Assembly: GCA_030427705.1 (NCBI GenBank)
Contig: JAUIBR010000014.1
Location: forward strand, 1-64,000
DNA: 64,000 bases
Origin: a bacterium
GTDB taxonomy: Bacteria; Myxococcota_A; Bradymonadia; Bradymonadales; Bradymonadaceae
Direction of reading: 5' to 3'
The position numbers and the translations under genes were made by a program. The notes beneath the pieces are model-generated. The model saw only the letters and a list, made by a program, of their open reading frames with translations, did not search any database and had not been told where the DNA came from. Below are positions 25,780 through 34,468 of the stretch, one piece after another. Numbering within the stretch: position 1 is the stretch's first letter; each line of letters opens with the position of its first letter.

Positions 25780-27368
25780 GAAGCCTTCCTCTTAACCTCT
25801 AACACCCAGCCTTTAAAACTTCCGTGGCTGTGGGTTACGACTCCTATACTGTAGCCTCCATGTTGGAGAAGTCGTTTTCGCAACTGGTTGAGCAGTTCTC
25901 CGCCATGACCATCATTGCTCATTGCAAACACAAAATGGTCCGGAAACACCTCTGGGTTCGCGCTTTTCTCGGGCACTTTCTCTGAGATGAAATACCCGTT
26001 CTCAATGCGCTGATCCACATACCCCATCTCAGGGTAGCTCACAAAGTAACCCATCGGCCGCGGATAGTACTTGGGAACGTGATCGGGGAACGCAACAAGT
26101 GTTCTAGCGACATCTTGCTGCATCAACATGAAGTCCTTGTAACTCTCATCCCGCTCAACCAACGAAAATACTCGTAGGTGATAGGGTTCGTAGAATCGGC
26201 CGTCACGATTGGTGAACTGAACACCCGCAATGATCAACACCAAAATCGCAACCACTGCCTGTGTCATCCATGTTCGTTTTCCCATCCTGGCAACGATTTC
26301 TTGAACGCACCAAATCAGCCCCAACCATGCCAGTGGGAGGACCTGAACTACATACCGAGGCAGCATCCAAAATGTGGCCCCATAAGCACACACAGAAAGG
26401 ATGAAACACAAGAATCCGACAACATTGATTTGGAGCAAACTCACTGGATAGGGAACCAAACCCGTCTGGGATGGCCCATCTCGCAACCCATTGAAGTGCC
26501 GCTCAAACATCAATAAGGTAATGAGCCCAGAAATGACCAGCACCACGTTGACATCCGGCACCACTTCCATACGTCGCCAAACATATATCTCCAAAAACTG
26601 CCTGAACGCCGACCAGAAATGCTCGGCGTTTGCTACGAAGCTCTTTGGAACATCATCCGTCTGAATCGTCCACGGATAGAACACCATCGCTGTGGCAAGA
26701 ACCAACCCTCCCAGATATCTCAACCGAGTCTTGATCGGCTCTGATCTGACAGCGATTGCTGCGAAGATCAGTCCAATGCTAACCAAACCAGAAGCTTTTA
26801 AGCTCAACCCCAAACAACCCCAAGCAATCGCACGCCAGCGCTTGTCTTGAGCCAGATTCTCGATAACAAGGAGACTTGTCACCGCAACCAAGATTTCGGC
26901 GTACATATACGCGGTTTGCACAATCACAAGTGGCAAACACCCCACCAAAATGGCAGATGCGACCGCAAGCCATGGTCCCAGAAATTCGCGCCCTACACGA
27001 AACACCATCATCACCAATAAAGCGGTGATTGCGATATGGAAGATATGAAGGAACGTGATTGCAGTTGGGGGAGAGAAAACCACAAACGCGAGCGCCGTAA
27101 ACCAAGTTAAGGGGCTGAGTGTGTAGACATTTGGCCCGCCTTTAAACCATCCGGGTTTACCCAGCAGATCCGCAAAATCAAATCCCGACCGTGCCAGTTC
27201 AATCGCAGGGGTAAACACCCCCATCGCCGCGTCCCATGGAGGCGGTTGTTGGAGCTCATCCAAATTCAGAACTAAACAGCCGAAGAACGCGCCGACGAAC
27301 ACGACTACGGACATGCCACGAGTTCCCAACCGTTCGGGGATTTCTTGAATTCGATCCCAGTGTGACAT
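25776..27368 (-). CDS. GT39-family (ArnT/PMT-like) membrane glycosyltransferase
   Basis: 530 residues, with a dozen or so predicted transmembrane helices and a short C-terminal soluble part. The first periplasmic loop has the GT-C pattern with acidic residues after helix 1 (LDELQQPPPWDAAMGV, with DE and D). Repeated hydrophobic stretches such as ALLVMMVFRVGREFLGPWLA fit the PMT_2 group. These enzymes move sugars from polyprenyl phosphate donors in the periplasm. It heads the two-gene operon with the LtaS-like gene. The ribosome binding site is weak. Confidence 0.75.
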   Translation of the reverse strand: MSHWDRIQEIPERLGTRGMSVVVFVGAFFGCLVLNLDELQQPPPWDAAMGVFTPAIELARSGFDFADLLGKPGWFKGGPNVYTLSPLTWFTALAFVVFSPPTAITFLHIFHIAITALLVMMVFRVGREFLGPWLAVASAILVGCLPLVIVQTAYMYAEILVAVTSLLVIENLAQDKRWRAIAWGCLGLSLKASGLVSIGLIFAAIAVRSEPIKTRLRYLGGLVLATAMVFYPWTIQTDDVPKSFVANAEHFWSAFRQFLEIYVWRRMEVVPDVNVVLVISGLITLLMFERHFNGLRDGPSQTGLVPYPVSLLQINVVGFLCFILSVCAYGATFWMLPRYVVQVLPLAWLGLIWCVQEIVARMGKRTWMTQAVVAILVLIIAGVQFTNRDGRFYEPYHLRVFSLVERDESYKDFMLMQQDVARTLVAFPDHVPKYYPRPMGYFVSYPEMGYVDQRIENGYFISEKVPEKSANPEVFPDHFVFAMSNDGHGGELLNQLRKRLLQHGGYSIGVVTHSHGSFKGWVLEVKRKAS

Positions 27369-27621
27369 TCAACCAACCATGTTCCACATCAACCAGCCTC
27401 GCCACTGTTACACCGGACACAAAGGCGAATCAACATGGGTTGAGTCTCAAACACAGGTCTATTTTTCGCTTTGTCCTAGGCTTTCCTGAAGATCATCGTC
27501 GCCGTCGATCGCGACGGTGCAGATTCGTTGGACTTCGCGCCCTTCTCGACGGCCCGACGAACTCGGAATAGCGTTCGCAAGACAACTGGTTGCTTACAGT
27601 GCCCACCAACTTAGGAGCACT

Positions 27622-28371
27622 GTGAATAACAACGCGCTCGCCGTCATTTTCGTTACGCTGGTGTCCGCCCCTTTGTCCGCTCAGGTGGTCGTCGAAGACG
27701 CAAAGGCGGCCAAATGGGTGGATGTGAAGTCGGGGAAGCATCTTGAGTTCGAGAACCCATGGCCGGACGTGCCCGGAGAAGTGGCGAGGCTGTCACCGTG
27801 GAGCCAGATTCGTTTCAAAGACGATGGCGGCGAGTACGTGGTGACGACATTCAGTGCGAGTGATGGCGATTGTTGCAACGGTTGGGTGAAAGACGCGCTC
27901 GAGATTCATCAGAAGCAGGGCGCGACCTGGAAACGCGTTTGGCGTTCCCGGATGTACGAGTCCAGCTACAACACCGAGAGCTACGTCTCTATCGGTCACG
28001 CGTTGAACGATTTGGAGATCTTGGACCTGGACAAGGACGGGACGGCTGAGGTGCTGCACGGCGTCATCATCAACTCGGAAGAGATGTATCGCCTGTACGT
28101 TCGCAGCGTCGACTCGAAGGCCCGCATCATCGCGGAAGTCGATGCCCCGCTGGCGCGGCTAATCGACCAACGAACCGGTTCCATTTCGGTCGAAGACGCG
28201 AACACCTACTGCCCCAACTCTGCAGCCGACGTGACCTTCTACTCGGTGGATGAGGACGGAAAGACAACAAACGTGTCCAAGGGCGAGGCGGCCAAGAAGT
28301 GGCTGCCTGCTGGCTACTTCGAGTTTCTGAGCAAGAAGCTGCTCAATCCCGAGGACTGTGTGCTTCGATAG
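27622..28371 (+). CDS. Secreted protein of unknown function
   Basis: 249 residues from a GTG at 27622 preceded by AGGAG. The start gives a clear signal peptide (MNNNALAVIFVTLVSAPLSA). The mature protein has a DLEILDLDKDGTAEVLHG segment, like FG-GAP/VCBS calcium-binding loops, and a DGDCCNGW motif. It could be a small propeller-like or calcium-binding periplasmic protein. An in-frame extension back to 27517 has no ribosome binding site and would hide the signal peptide. Confidence 0.65.
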   Translation: MNNNALAVIFVTLVSAPLSAQVVVEDAKAAKWVDVKSGKHLEFENPWPDVPGEVARLSPWSQIRFKDDGGEYVVTTFSASDGDCCNGWVKDALEIHQKQGATWKRVWRSRMYESSYNTESYVSIGHALNDLEILDLDKDGTAEVLHGVIINSEEMYRLYVRSVDSKARIIAEVDAPLARLIDQRTGSISVEDANTYCPNSAADVTFYSVDEDGKTTNVSKGEAAKKWLPAGYFEFLSKKLLNPEDCVLR

Positions 28372-28440
28372 AGCGGTATCCCTGTAACTGCTCATCGGCT
28401 ACTATTCAGAAATGCACTCGAACTTTGATTGGGGGAAACA

Positions 28441-28593
28441 ATGACAGACGATGGACCCAAAGGCCCGATTGACGCGACCAACAAGAGGTTCATGGCCTTG
28501 CTGAACCAAGACGGCGGACCATTGACCGCCGTTTGGTTGATGATGAGTATACTGACGTTTGTCTACGCGTTTCTGTGGGCCGGAATCACCTAG
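28441..28593 (+). CDS. Small membrane protein (50 aa)
   Basis: 50 residues: MTDDGPKGPIDATNK, then one hydrophobic helix (LTAVWLMMSILTFVYAFLWA). A GGGGGAA ribosome binding site lies just before the ATG at 28441. A second small membrane protein follows after 15 bases. Function unknown. Confidence 0.65.
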   Translation: MTDDGPKGPIDATNKRFMALLNQDGGPLTAVWLMMSILTFVYAFLWAGIT

Positions 28594-28608
28594 AAGCTCA
28601 CGCTTCTA

Positions 28609-28839
28609 ATGACAGTTATTGGCGTTGTTATGGTCTTCGCGGCGGTTGCCGCAATCATTGTGGGATCCATAGCTCTCGAACCCATGCTTGGCCGCAAAGC
28701 AATCCTAGCAGGCGGTATGTCGGGTTGGTTTATGGCCCTTATCGGCGGCTATTTCGTGTGGATGTACACAGGCGCAATCTACGCGACGATCGAGCGTTTT
28801 GAGTCGCAGTTGGGTGGTATCGCCGACATCTTTGAATAG
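28609..28839 (+). CDS. Small two-helix membrane protein
   Basis: 76 residues with two hydrophobic helices (VIGVVMVFAAVAAIIVGSIA and AGGMSGWFMALIGGYFVWMY) and a charged C-terminus (IERFESQLGG). The ribosome binding site is weak, so it may be translationally coupled to the 50-residue gene 15 bases upstream. Not recognised. Confidence 0.6.
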   Translation: MTVIGVVMVFAAVAAIIVGSIALEPMLGRKAILAGGMSGWFMALIGGYFVWMYTGAIYATIERFESQLGGIADIFE

Positions 28840-28844
28840 GTCGC

Positions 28845-29441
28845 TTACGACGCCCAATCGGGGAGTTCGATATCGGACTCAGGCACAAGTAACATATCTC
28901 GTTCCACACGGTTCAGATTCTCGAGGTACCTGGGAAGGTTTTCGGCTCGGGCGTCACCAAAAAACAGGTCAACGGCGAGTTCAAATCGCTCGATCAAATC
29001 GCCATGTGGAACACGTTCTTGGTCGACCATAGCCTCGATGTCTTCAATGTCATTTGCACTGAAACGTTTGAGCTTGCTTACGACGACGTCAACCACTGAT
29101 AGAACGGATATCTCGAAATGAGTCAGCTCGGAACCGAGGTCAGGAAGCGTGATCCAATTTGGCTTCTGAGGAAGAAATGGGATGCTATTGGATACGAGGT
29201 CTACGTAAAGTCGATGGCGATTGTGGATCTCGGTCCCCTTCCCAGCGAGTTTGAGCAGCTGTTCCGTCGTCTCATCCGATAGGTCACGGGCCTTAAGCAC
29301 ATCACTATCCTTAGTTCCCCGCTCATAGTTTGCCTGAAGCATAAGTGCAGTCGATCCGATTATGCGCAGGTTGATCTTCTGATCTGCTTCAGGTTCCCAA
29401 TTCGCATCTATCTCACGGAAAAACTCCCTAAACACCCTCAC
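28845..29441 (-). CDS. MNT-fold nucleotidyltransferase, cassette 1 (candidate toxin)
   Basis: About 198 residues. I take the GTG at 29441 (GCGAGG five bases before) over a TTG at 29465. The nucleotidyltransferase signature is LRIIGSTALMLQ followed by TKDSDVL (GS then DxD). A longer C-terminal helical part resembles AbiEii/DUF6036-type enzymes. Relatives such as AbiEii and MenT modify tRNA or nucleotides and act as toxins. Its start overlaps the end of an HTH regulator gene by 14 bases, the usual arrangement for antitoxin-toxin pairs. Activity is inferred. Confidence 0.7.
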   Translation of the reverse strand: MRVFREFFREIDANWEPEADQKINLRIIGSTALMLQANYERGTKDSDVLKARDLSDETTEQLLKLAGKGTEIHNRHRLYVDLVSNSIPFLPQKPNWITLPDLGSELTHFEISVLSVVDVVVSKLKRFSANDIEDIEAMVDQERVPHGDLIERFELAVDLFFGDARAENLPRYLENLNRVERDMLLVPESDIELPDWAS

Positions 29442-30210
29442 GCGCACCTCGCAATGCCTCGCCAAAGTCGGAAGGTTTCAGGTCTGTGACGACGTTCCAG
29501 CGCTCCGAAATTGCCGACCGAGAGGCGACAATCTTCTCCAAGGTTGCACTGCTGCGGACGGTTGGATCCAGAATGTCGGTGTGCGTCTCTTGCAAGCGCC
29601 TGTCCGACGCGGATTCAAGAAAATCGTCCAGTAGAACCAGCGCACGCTGATACCGTTTGCGCCACGCTGGGCTCAGCGCGTCGGTGAACTGCTGACGAAT
29701 CGCCTCGGTGACGTTTTCGACCAGCCACCCTAAACGATTTTCGAGCCCAAGCCTGTCTAGATCCGCATCGATACGCTTCAGGCCGATTCTATCGATGTTT
29801 GCTACCAGTACCGGAGCAAGCGGCGTAATGAGGCGGGCCGATCCATCGATGAGTACTTCGACGACGACCCGGTTCACCTCCGTAAGGCGCTCACTTGGCA
29901 CAACGTTCTCGCTTTCCCGCAAATGAGTTGCCCCCAGCCGCGTTAAGGCGTTTTGGAGCTGAGAATCAGCAACCTCGTCTTCGCCGACAAACTCCGAGAT
30001 CCCGATGTTGAACAACTGAAGTAGGAGTACCAATTGTTCGGCCGAGAAGGACCCACCTCCACGCTCGATCTCGCTAAGCCGATTCTGCGAGAGTCCAAGA
30101 TGACCCGCGAGCTCCTGCTGGTTCCACCTGCGTGCTGTTCGCAGCTCCCGCACCTTCTCGGCGATTGTGACCTTGTATTTGTCCAAATGAGTTTGGATTT
30201 TGACCTCCAC
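29428..30210 (-). CDS. XRE-type HTH regulator, cassette 1 (candidate antitoxin)
   Basis: About 260 residues. The GTG at 30210 is the best start; the TTG at 30276 lies among the operators. The HTH_3 domain is near the N-terminus (EKVRELRTARRWNQQELAGHLGLSQNRLSEIERG). The remaining 190 residues are helical and unassigned. It is followed by an overlapping nucleotidyltransferase gene and preceded by three ATCGAT-type inverted repeats (30221-30318), which are probably its own operators. This is typical for an autoregulated toxin-antitoxin operon. Confidence 0.75.
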   Translation of the reverse strand: MEVKIQTHLDKYKVTIAEKVRELRTARRWNQQELAGHLGLSQNRLSEIERGGGSFSAEQLVLLLQLFNIGISEFVGEDEVADSQLQNALTRLGATHLRESENVVPSERLTEVNRVVVEVLIDGSARLITPLAPVLVANIDRIGLKRIDADLDRLGLENRLGWLVENVTEAIRQQFTDALSPAWRKRYQRALVLLDDFLESASDRRLQETHTDILDPTVRSSATLEKIVASRSAISERWNVVTDLKPSDFGEALRGAREGV

Positions 30211-30220
30211 ATATCGGAAT

Positions 30221-30318
30221 ATCGATAACAATATCGATATTTCGATGAAGCTATCAAGAAGAACGCTTCCAATCAACCCTATATCGATTTCTCGATATAG
30301 TTATCGAGATCTCGATAA
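30221..30318. promoter_or_regulatory. Cluster of ATCGAT inverted repeats (operators)
   Basis: Three inverted repeats: ATCGATA-ACAA-TATCGAT (30221-30238), CTATATCGA-TTTC-TCGATATAG (30279-30300) and the perfect 18-bp palindrome TTATCGAGATCTCGATAA (30301-30318), plus loose half sites at 30231-30246. They lie directly upstream of the XRE gene and behind the RNA ligase gene, and are the likely binding sites of the XRE regulator. Confidence 0.75.
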
Positions 30319-30375
30319 CGCTTACCATGACGAAGGGTCTCACAGGACCCTGACCGTGGCCAAAAGAGACCTTGG

Positions 30376-31383
30376 TCAGAGCCCTGCAAGTTCATCGAGA
30401 TGTGCAAACCAAAAACGTCGCACGGCTTGTGACAGTGCCGAGGTGACATCCTTCTTGGTCAGCCCTGACTCTTCCAGCCGGTCCGACTCCTCTTTGAGGA
30501 CGTCTTGCACAACCCACTTGATGAACGCGCCGGTTGACGACCGGTCGAGCTCAACACCTTCTTGTTTCAGGACTTCCAATCCCTGCTGAAGACGCTGATC
30601 CGACACAGTCATGTCGACGAACTCTGCGACGTTCGCAGCGGTCTCCGGGTCAACCTCGACGACTTTTGTCTTCGAGATTTTGTGCTTCTCGCCTTTGACC
30701 TTGAACCAGAACTGAGAGCCTTCGAACTCGTCCCCTTCAAGGGCCCAGACAACGCCCTCACCAACACCGCTGACGCCAAAGTGACGAGCGACAGGGCATT
30801 CGGCTTCGACCTCATTCGTGATGCGTTCTAGTTCAGCCGCAGCTTCCGCCGGATTCGCAAAGTCGATATCGATCTCGTACGTATCGAATTCCGCGATGTT
30901 GAATACCCGAGCTTCCGGCGCCTCCAGGTCGTCTAGCCCGTGGATGTCCAGCCACTCACGGTCCTCCCCCTCGCTGCGCGCGACCGCAAAGATGACAAAT
31001 AGCTTCTCGGGCAGCTGGTTGATCCCGGTTCCCTTCATGATTCCAGGACCGCACCACTCGCCGCGGATCATCACTTCGTCGTCAAACCGCTCGAAGAGCG
31101 AGCGAAACGCGTCTTCGTTGTTCGCCACATGCTGTGCGAATCCCGCGTTATCTTCGTTCACGTCGATCTGCCGGCTGCGCGAAAAGACGCGGAGTTCTCC
31201 GTCAACGAGCGACACTCCAGCGTTTGTGCCGTGTAGTTTTACGGTTCCCTTCGCGCGAAGCGTCGGCAGGGGTCGACTTTCGTCGTAGATGGGCGCTCCC
31301 AGCTCGTCTTTGCCGACGTACCAGGCGCGGTATCGGACCGTTTTGATTACGTGCCGAAACTGTTCGATGCTTGGAAATTTCAT
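30376..31383 (-). CDS. Rnl2-type RNA ligase
   Basis: 335 residues from the ATG at 31383 (AAGGAAG upstream). It has nucleotidyltransferase ligase motifs in order: motif I KLHGTNAG with the adenylated lysine (TVKLHGTN), motif III VMIRGEWCGPG, motif IV GEGVVWAL and motif V FWFKVKGEKHK. The C-terminal helical domain resembles that of T4 Rnl2-like ligases, which seal nicked RNA. Bacterial members are rare accessory genes linked to RNA repair. It lies just downstream of a structured RNA with its own terminator and upstream of cassette 1. Confidence 0.88.
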   Translation of the reverse strand: MKFPSIEQFRHVIKTVRYRAWYVGKDELGAPIYDESRPLPTLRAKGTVKLHGTNAGVSLVDGELRVFSRSRQIDVNEDNAGFAQHVANNEDAFRSLFERFDDEVMIRGEWCGPGIMKGTGINQLPEKLFVIFAVARSEGEDREWLDIHGLDDLEAPEARVFNIAEFDTYEIDIDFANPAEAAAELERITNEVEAECPVARHFGVSGVGEGVVWALEGDEFEGSQFWFKVKGEKHKISKTKVVEVDPETAANVAEFVDMTVSDQRLQQGLEVLKQEGVELDRSSTGAFIKWVVQDVLKEESDRLEESGLTKKDVTSALSQAVRRFWFAHLDELAGL

Positions 31384-31408
31384 TGGTCTTCCTTGCCATT
31401 GATCGCAC

Positions 31409-31439
31409 AAAAAAAGGCCCGGAGCACATACTCCGAGCC
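31409..31439 (-). terminator. Intrinsic terminator upstream of the RNA ligase gene
   Basis: On the minus strand: GGCTCGGAG, loop TATGTG, CTCCGGGCC, then seven T. One pair is G-U only when read on the minus strand and is a C-A mismatch on the plus strand, which fixes the direction. It lies 26 bases before the ligase ATG, so it either ends a short RNA or acts as an attenuator of the ligase mRNA. Confidence 0.85.
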
Positions 31440-31545
31440 TTCTAGATACATTCGTATCGCCAAACAGCTACAGAGCGACCTCGCCGGTTCGGGATGTCCC
31501 GATCCAGTTGGATGCCTGATACATTGCGCTATTTGGCGTTTGTAG
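31409..31545 (-). ncRNA. Structured RNA or attenuator leader ahead of the RNA ligase
   Basis: On the minus strand an 11-bp helix joins CGCCAAATAGC (31538-31528) and GCTGTTTGGCG (31468-31458). One pair is a G-U that would be a mismatch on the other strand. Within it are ATCC/GGAT and CGGG/CCCG hairpins and a 5S-loop-like CATCCCGAAC. After it come a GATAC-GAAT-GTATC hairpin and the intrinsic terminator. The 5' end is not defined. It could be a stand-alone RNA of about 140 nt or the regulatory leader of the ligase gene. Confidence 0.6.
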
Positions 31546-31695
31546 ATGCACGATTTGTTCTCTGATTGCCCCCTATTGGGCGGGTAGAGAGCACCGGCAG
31601 CAAGTTCGTTTATTCCAACTGAGTCGGTGGAGAACCACATTGCAATGTGTTGATACCCATTGGCATGTTTCGAACCACAAGTGCTATCATAGGTC

Positions 31696-31932
31696 ATGAA
31701 GACCGAAGACCTTCTAGAATTTGTGAATCGCGACCGAACGGGCTTGCACAAAGCAAAACGTGAAGCTGTCTCTGCGATGACGGCGGCCGAGCGATTGGCG
31801 AAGGTAGAAGGATTGCGGCAACACATGCTGACGATACACCCCGATTGGCCGACACCCGAGATGCGCGAGGCAGACTTGGAGTCCCACATAAGAGTCAGTG
31901 AGCTTCTTCGGCAGTTCCATGAAGCCAGGTGA
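31696..31932 (+). CDS. Small partner protein, cassette 2
   Basis: 78 residues, charged and helical (MKTEDLLEFVNRDRTGLHKA ... ESHIRVSELLRQFHEAR). No domain recognised. The last 14 bases overlap the start of the nucleotidyltransferase gene downstream, matching the arrangement of the other cassettes in this region, so it is the candidate antitoxin. The ribosome binding site is weak (AGG). Confidence 0.6.
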   Translation: MKTEDLLEFVNRDRTGLHKAKREAVSAMTAAERLAKVEGLRQHMLTIHPDWPTPEMREADLESHIRVSELLRQFHEAR

Positions 31933-32464
31933 AACGCTGGCAGCCATCTCCAAGAGCCTTGAAGGGCTTGAATGGTACGTGTTTGGGGCTCAAGCCGCCG
32001 TGTTCTATGGCAGTTCCCGCGCTACCTTCGACATAGACATCACGGTCGCCGTTAAATCTGTGGATGATTTGGTGGACCGATTGGCTGACTTTGAAGTTTC
32101 TGCAGAAGCTATGGATTTGGCTCGGGTCGCACGCGCCCTACCCTCTGTGCACAAATCCACCGGGATATCTGTGGATTTCGTTATCGCTGGACCCGGGCTT
32201 GAAGCGGAGTTTCTCTCGCGCTGCAAGCTGGTGGACCTCGGCGGCGTAAGCGTCCCGATCATCTCGCCTGAAGATCTCATTGTCTCCAAAATTCTCGCTG
32301 GGCGAGCACATGATATTCAAGATGCTCGGGCTATCGTTGAGGGAGTAGAGACATTGGATACGGATCGAATTCGAAATCTGCTGAGAATGCTCGATGAAGC
32401 GTTGGGCCAATCGGACCTGCTCGCCGCGTTCGAGGCAATGGTCTCAGCAACCAAAATGGGCTGA
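31919..32464 (+). CDS. MNT-fold nucleotidyltransferase, cassette 2
   Basis: About 181 residues from the ATG at 31919 (a GTG at 31898 is in frame). Signature WYVFGAQAAVFYGSSR followed by TFDIDITVAV gives the G..., DxD arrangement of DUF6036/AbiEii-like nucleotidyltransferases, though the usual GS is GA here. A SPEDLIVSKILAGR motif, common in this group, follows. It overlaps the 78-residue partner gene and runs 21 bases into the end of the convergent fbp gene. Confidence 0.7.
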   Translation: MKPGETLAAISKSLEGLEWYVFGAQAAVFYGSSRATFDIDITVAVKSVDDLVDRLADFEVSAEAMDLARVARALPSVHKSTGISVDFVIAGPGLEAEFLSRCKLVDLGGVSVPIISPEDLIVSKILAGRAHDIQDARAIVEGVETLDTDRIRNLLRMLDEALGQSDLLAAFEAMVSATKMG

Positions 32465-33421
32465 GAATCGCGCGATTTCGCCAGGGTCTCCAAAGACTAC
32501 AGGGATCTGCTCGTGAAGATGACTCGGGACGCAATCTAGGATGTTTTGCTGGGCGTTGGTCGCGACCCCGCCCGCGTTCTCAATGATGAAGCCCAATTGG
32601 ATGGCTTCAAACAGCAGTCTTATCTTTCCACGTGCCGAGTCGCCGGTGACGTCTGCGGGGTGCATGTAGATGCCTCCGTAACGGAGCAGCCGATGAACGT
32701 CCGCCGCCATCGTGCCCGTGTAGCGAAGCTTGTACCCACCTTGCCGAAGTTGTTCGACATAGGCCTGTACCGCTGGTCGCCACTTATGCGTGTTTCCCGT
32801 GTTGACGCTGAAGAGACGCTGGCCTGGGTTGGGAAGCTGCACCTTCGATGCACTCAGCCGTAGTTCATGAGTTTGTGGGTCGACATTGTAGATATCGACA
32901 CCGTCGCCCGTGGTGAGTACGAACTGCGTGGTGGCGCTGAACAACGCATAACCAGACGCGATGAGTTCTGTACCTGCCTGAAGAACATCTTGTTCCGAGC
33001 AAGGCTCCCCGACCGGCGTCCGGCGTCGAAACACGCCAAAGATGGAGGCTACAGGGCCATTGCAGTCGAGGTTGTTTGACCCGTCCAGGGGGTCGAAGAC
33101 CACGCAATACGGACCCGTTGTGCTGGATTGACTAAGCACCAGATCTGGCGCCTCTTCGCTCGCGAAGCAGCCCACCAAGGGACTGGATTTAAGCGCATCC
33201 GAGATCAGCTCATGTGCAGCAAGGTCGACGCGATGGACCTTATCCCCCGTAGAGTTTTCTGTGTATTCGGCGTTTACTGCTTTCAAATCTTGCGCTGCAA
33301 ACGGCGCGGAGCGGACGAGGTCTCCCACGCTCAAAACTGTCGCGGCGAGCAGGTTTAAAAGGTCGGCGAGTTCGGCTGAAACTGTGTCGCGGAGTTGGTC
33401 ATGTAGAGTGGGCTGAATCAT
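32444..33421 (-). CDS. fbp: Fructose-1,6-bisphosphatase, class I
   Basis: 325 residues from the ATG at 33421, which overlaps the stop of the upstream gene (ATGA). Metal and substrate motifs are visible: GCFASEE, VFDPLDGSNNLDC, RYTGTMAADVHRLL with the catalytic lysine region of class I enzymes altered, and RLLFEAIQLGFIIENAGG. It removes the 1-phosphate of fructose 1,6-bisphosphate in gluconeogenesis. Coupling to a kinase-like gene inside an island of toxin-like cassettes is unusual. Confidence 0.9.
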   Translation of the reverse strand: MIQPTLHDQLRDTVSAELADLLNLLAATVLSVGDLVRSAPFAAQDLKAVNAEYTENSTGDKVHRVDLAAHELISDALKSSPLVGCFASEEAPDLVLSQSSTTGPYCVVFDPLDGSNNLDCNGPVASIFGVFRRRTPVGEPCSEQDVLQAGTELIASGYALFSATTQFVLTTGDGVDIYNVDPQTHELRLSASKVQLPNPGQRLFSVNTGNTHKWRPAVQAYVEQLRQGGYKLRYTGTMAADVHRLLRYGGIYMHPADVTGDSARGKIRLLFEAIQLGFIIENAGGVATNAQQNILDCVPSHLHEQIPVVFGDPGEIARFSAHFGC

Positions 33422-34350
33422 GTGTTCAAGACCTCTTGAATGACGGCTTCCGTGAGTTTGAGTTCGTGCGAGGATGCCGAACGCCACGATGGTGACCATC
33501 CGGCGAGAAAGCGCTGAAAGTCGGCGACAGCCCAGGGATAGAGGGTGCGCCATTCTGACTCCAGCTCGTCGAAATCAACTGCGGTCGGGACCGCACGCCG
33601 AAGCTCGGCGAAGTAGAAGTCTAGGTATGCTGAGTGCTCCGAAGCGTCTGTGTTTCCCTGCAGGAGGTACGCGACATCCTTCATGCCGCAACCACCGCCC
33701 ACGTACTGAAAGTCGACCGCTGCGACGGCGTCTCCGCCAGGCTGAAAGCAGAAGTTGGCCGGCTTGGCGTCGCCGTGAACGATAGTTTGAAATCGAGCGT
33801 TGGAAAGCCGCTGGTCGATGAGATGGGCGACATCTTTCAACGGTCCGGCTTCCATAGCTTCAAGTTCATCGGGGCGCGTTTCTAGATGCCAATACGTCCC
33901 GGTCGGCCACAATCCATCCGGCGCTCGCCCGAGGTGACGCGCGTGGAAGGCGGCCAACCATCGCAGGCAGGATTGCATGCGGTCGCCGTCCAGCGAATGG
34001 TGTCGCCCCGTGAACCCAGCTGCGTTTAGATCGTCGAGTACAAAAAGCCAGCCGTCGTCCAGGGTTTCGATTGCGTGCGCCCGCGCGGTTGTGCAGCCAG
34101 ATGGCAGGTCTGAGTTCCAATCCTGATACCACGCCGCTTCAACCGCATAGGACCGGAGTTTTCGCTGATGCGAAAAGCCCTTTTCGCGGCCGGGTTGTAC
34201 ATGTTTCACCACGACGGAAGAGACATTCGAGCCCGTTAGTTCGTAACGCGCCAGTTCTCCATAACCGCTCCAAACGGACTGAATTCGCTGCGCCCGAACG
34301 GCTCGTGTGGCGCCCGTAGCGTGGGCAATCCGCTCTTCGATTGTTTTCAC
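33418..34350 (-). CDS. Aminoglycoside/choline-kinase-like phosphotransferase
   Basis: About 310 residues from the GTG at 34350 (AGAGG six bases before). Kinase-like motifs include VVVKHV, catalytic loop IVHGDAKPANFCF and the metal-binding VDFQYVGGGCGMKDVAYLL. The fold is that of APH/ecdysteroid-kinase-like (CHK) enzymes, which phosphorylate small molecules. The substrate cannot be inferred. It overlaps fbp by four bases, so the two are co-translated. Confidence 0.8.
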   Translation of the reverse strand: MKTIEERIAHATGATRAVRAQRIQSVWSGYGELARYELTGSNVSSVVVKHVQPGREKGFSHQRKLRSYAVEAAWYQDWNSDLPSGCTTARAHAIETLDDGWLFVLDDLNAAGFTGRHHSLDGDRMQSCLRWLAAFHARHLGRAPDGLWPTGTYWHLETRPDELEAMEAGPLKDVAHLIDQRLSNARFQTIVHGDAKPANFCFQPGGDAVAAVDFQYVGGGCGMKDVAYLLQGNTDASEHSAYLDFYFAELRRAVPTAVDFDELESEWRTLYPWAVADFQRFLAGWSPSWRSASSHELKLTEAVIQEVLNT

Positions 34351-34372
34351 GCAAATCCTCTGACCAAATATT

Positions 34373-34406
34373 ACGGCGGACGGCGAGATTTGTCGAAGCA
34401 AGCCTT
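34373..34406. repeat. Short shared element, copy near 34.4 kb
   Basis: ACGGCGAGATTTGTCGAAG followed by CAAGCCTT. A nearly identical stretch occurs at 38698-38734 and a looser one at 36501-36528. It lies between the divergent kinase-like gene and cassette 3, so it may be part of a promoter. Confidence 0.7.
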
Positions 34407-34468
34407 GAATTACAGAATCTCATCAATACAATAGGTATCGGCTATACTGATACACGCTGGTTTGTCTC

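Noticed and set aside
31409-31545. 5S rRNA gene on the minus strand (CATCCCGAAC resembles loop C)
   Set aside because: The region lacks the rest of the 5S architecture (helices IV-V, 3' half of helix I at the right distance) and stands away from any rRNA operon.
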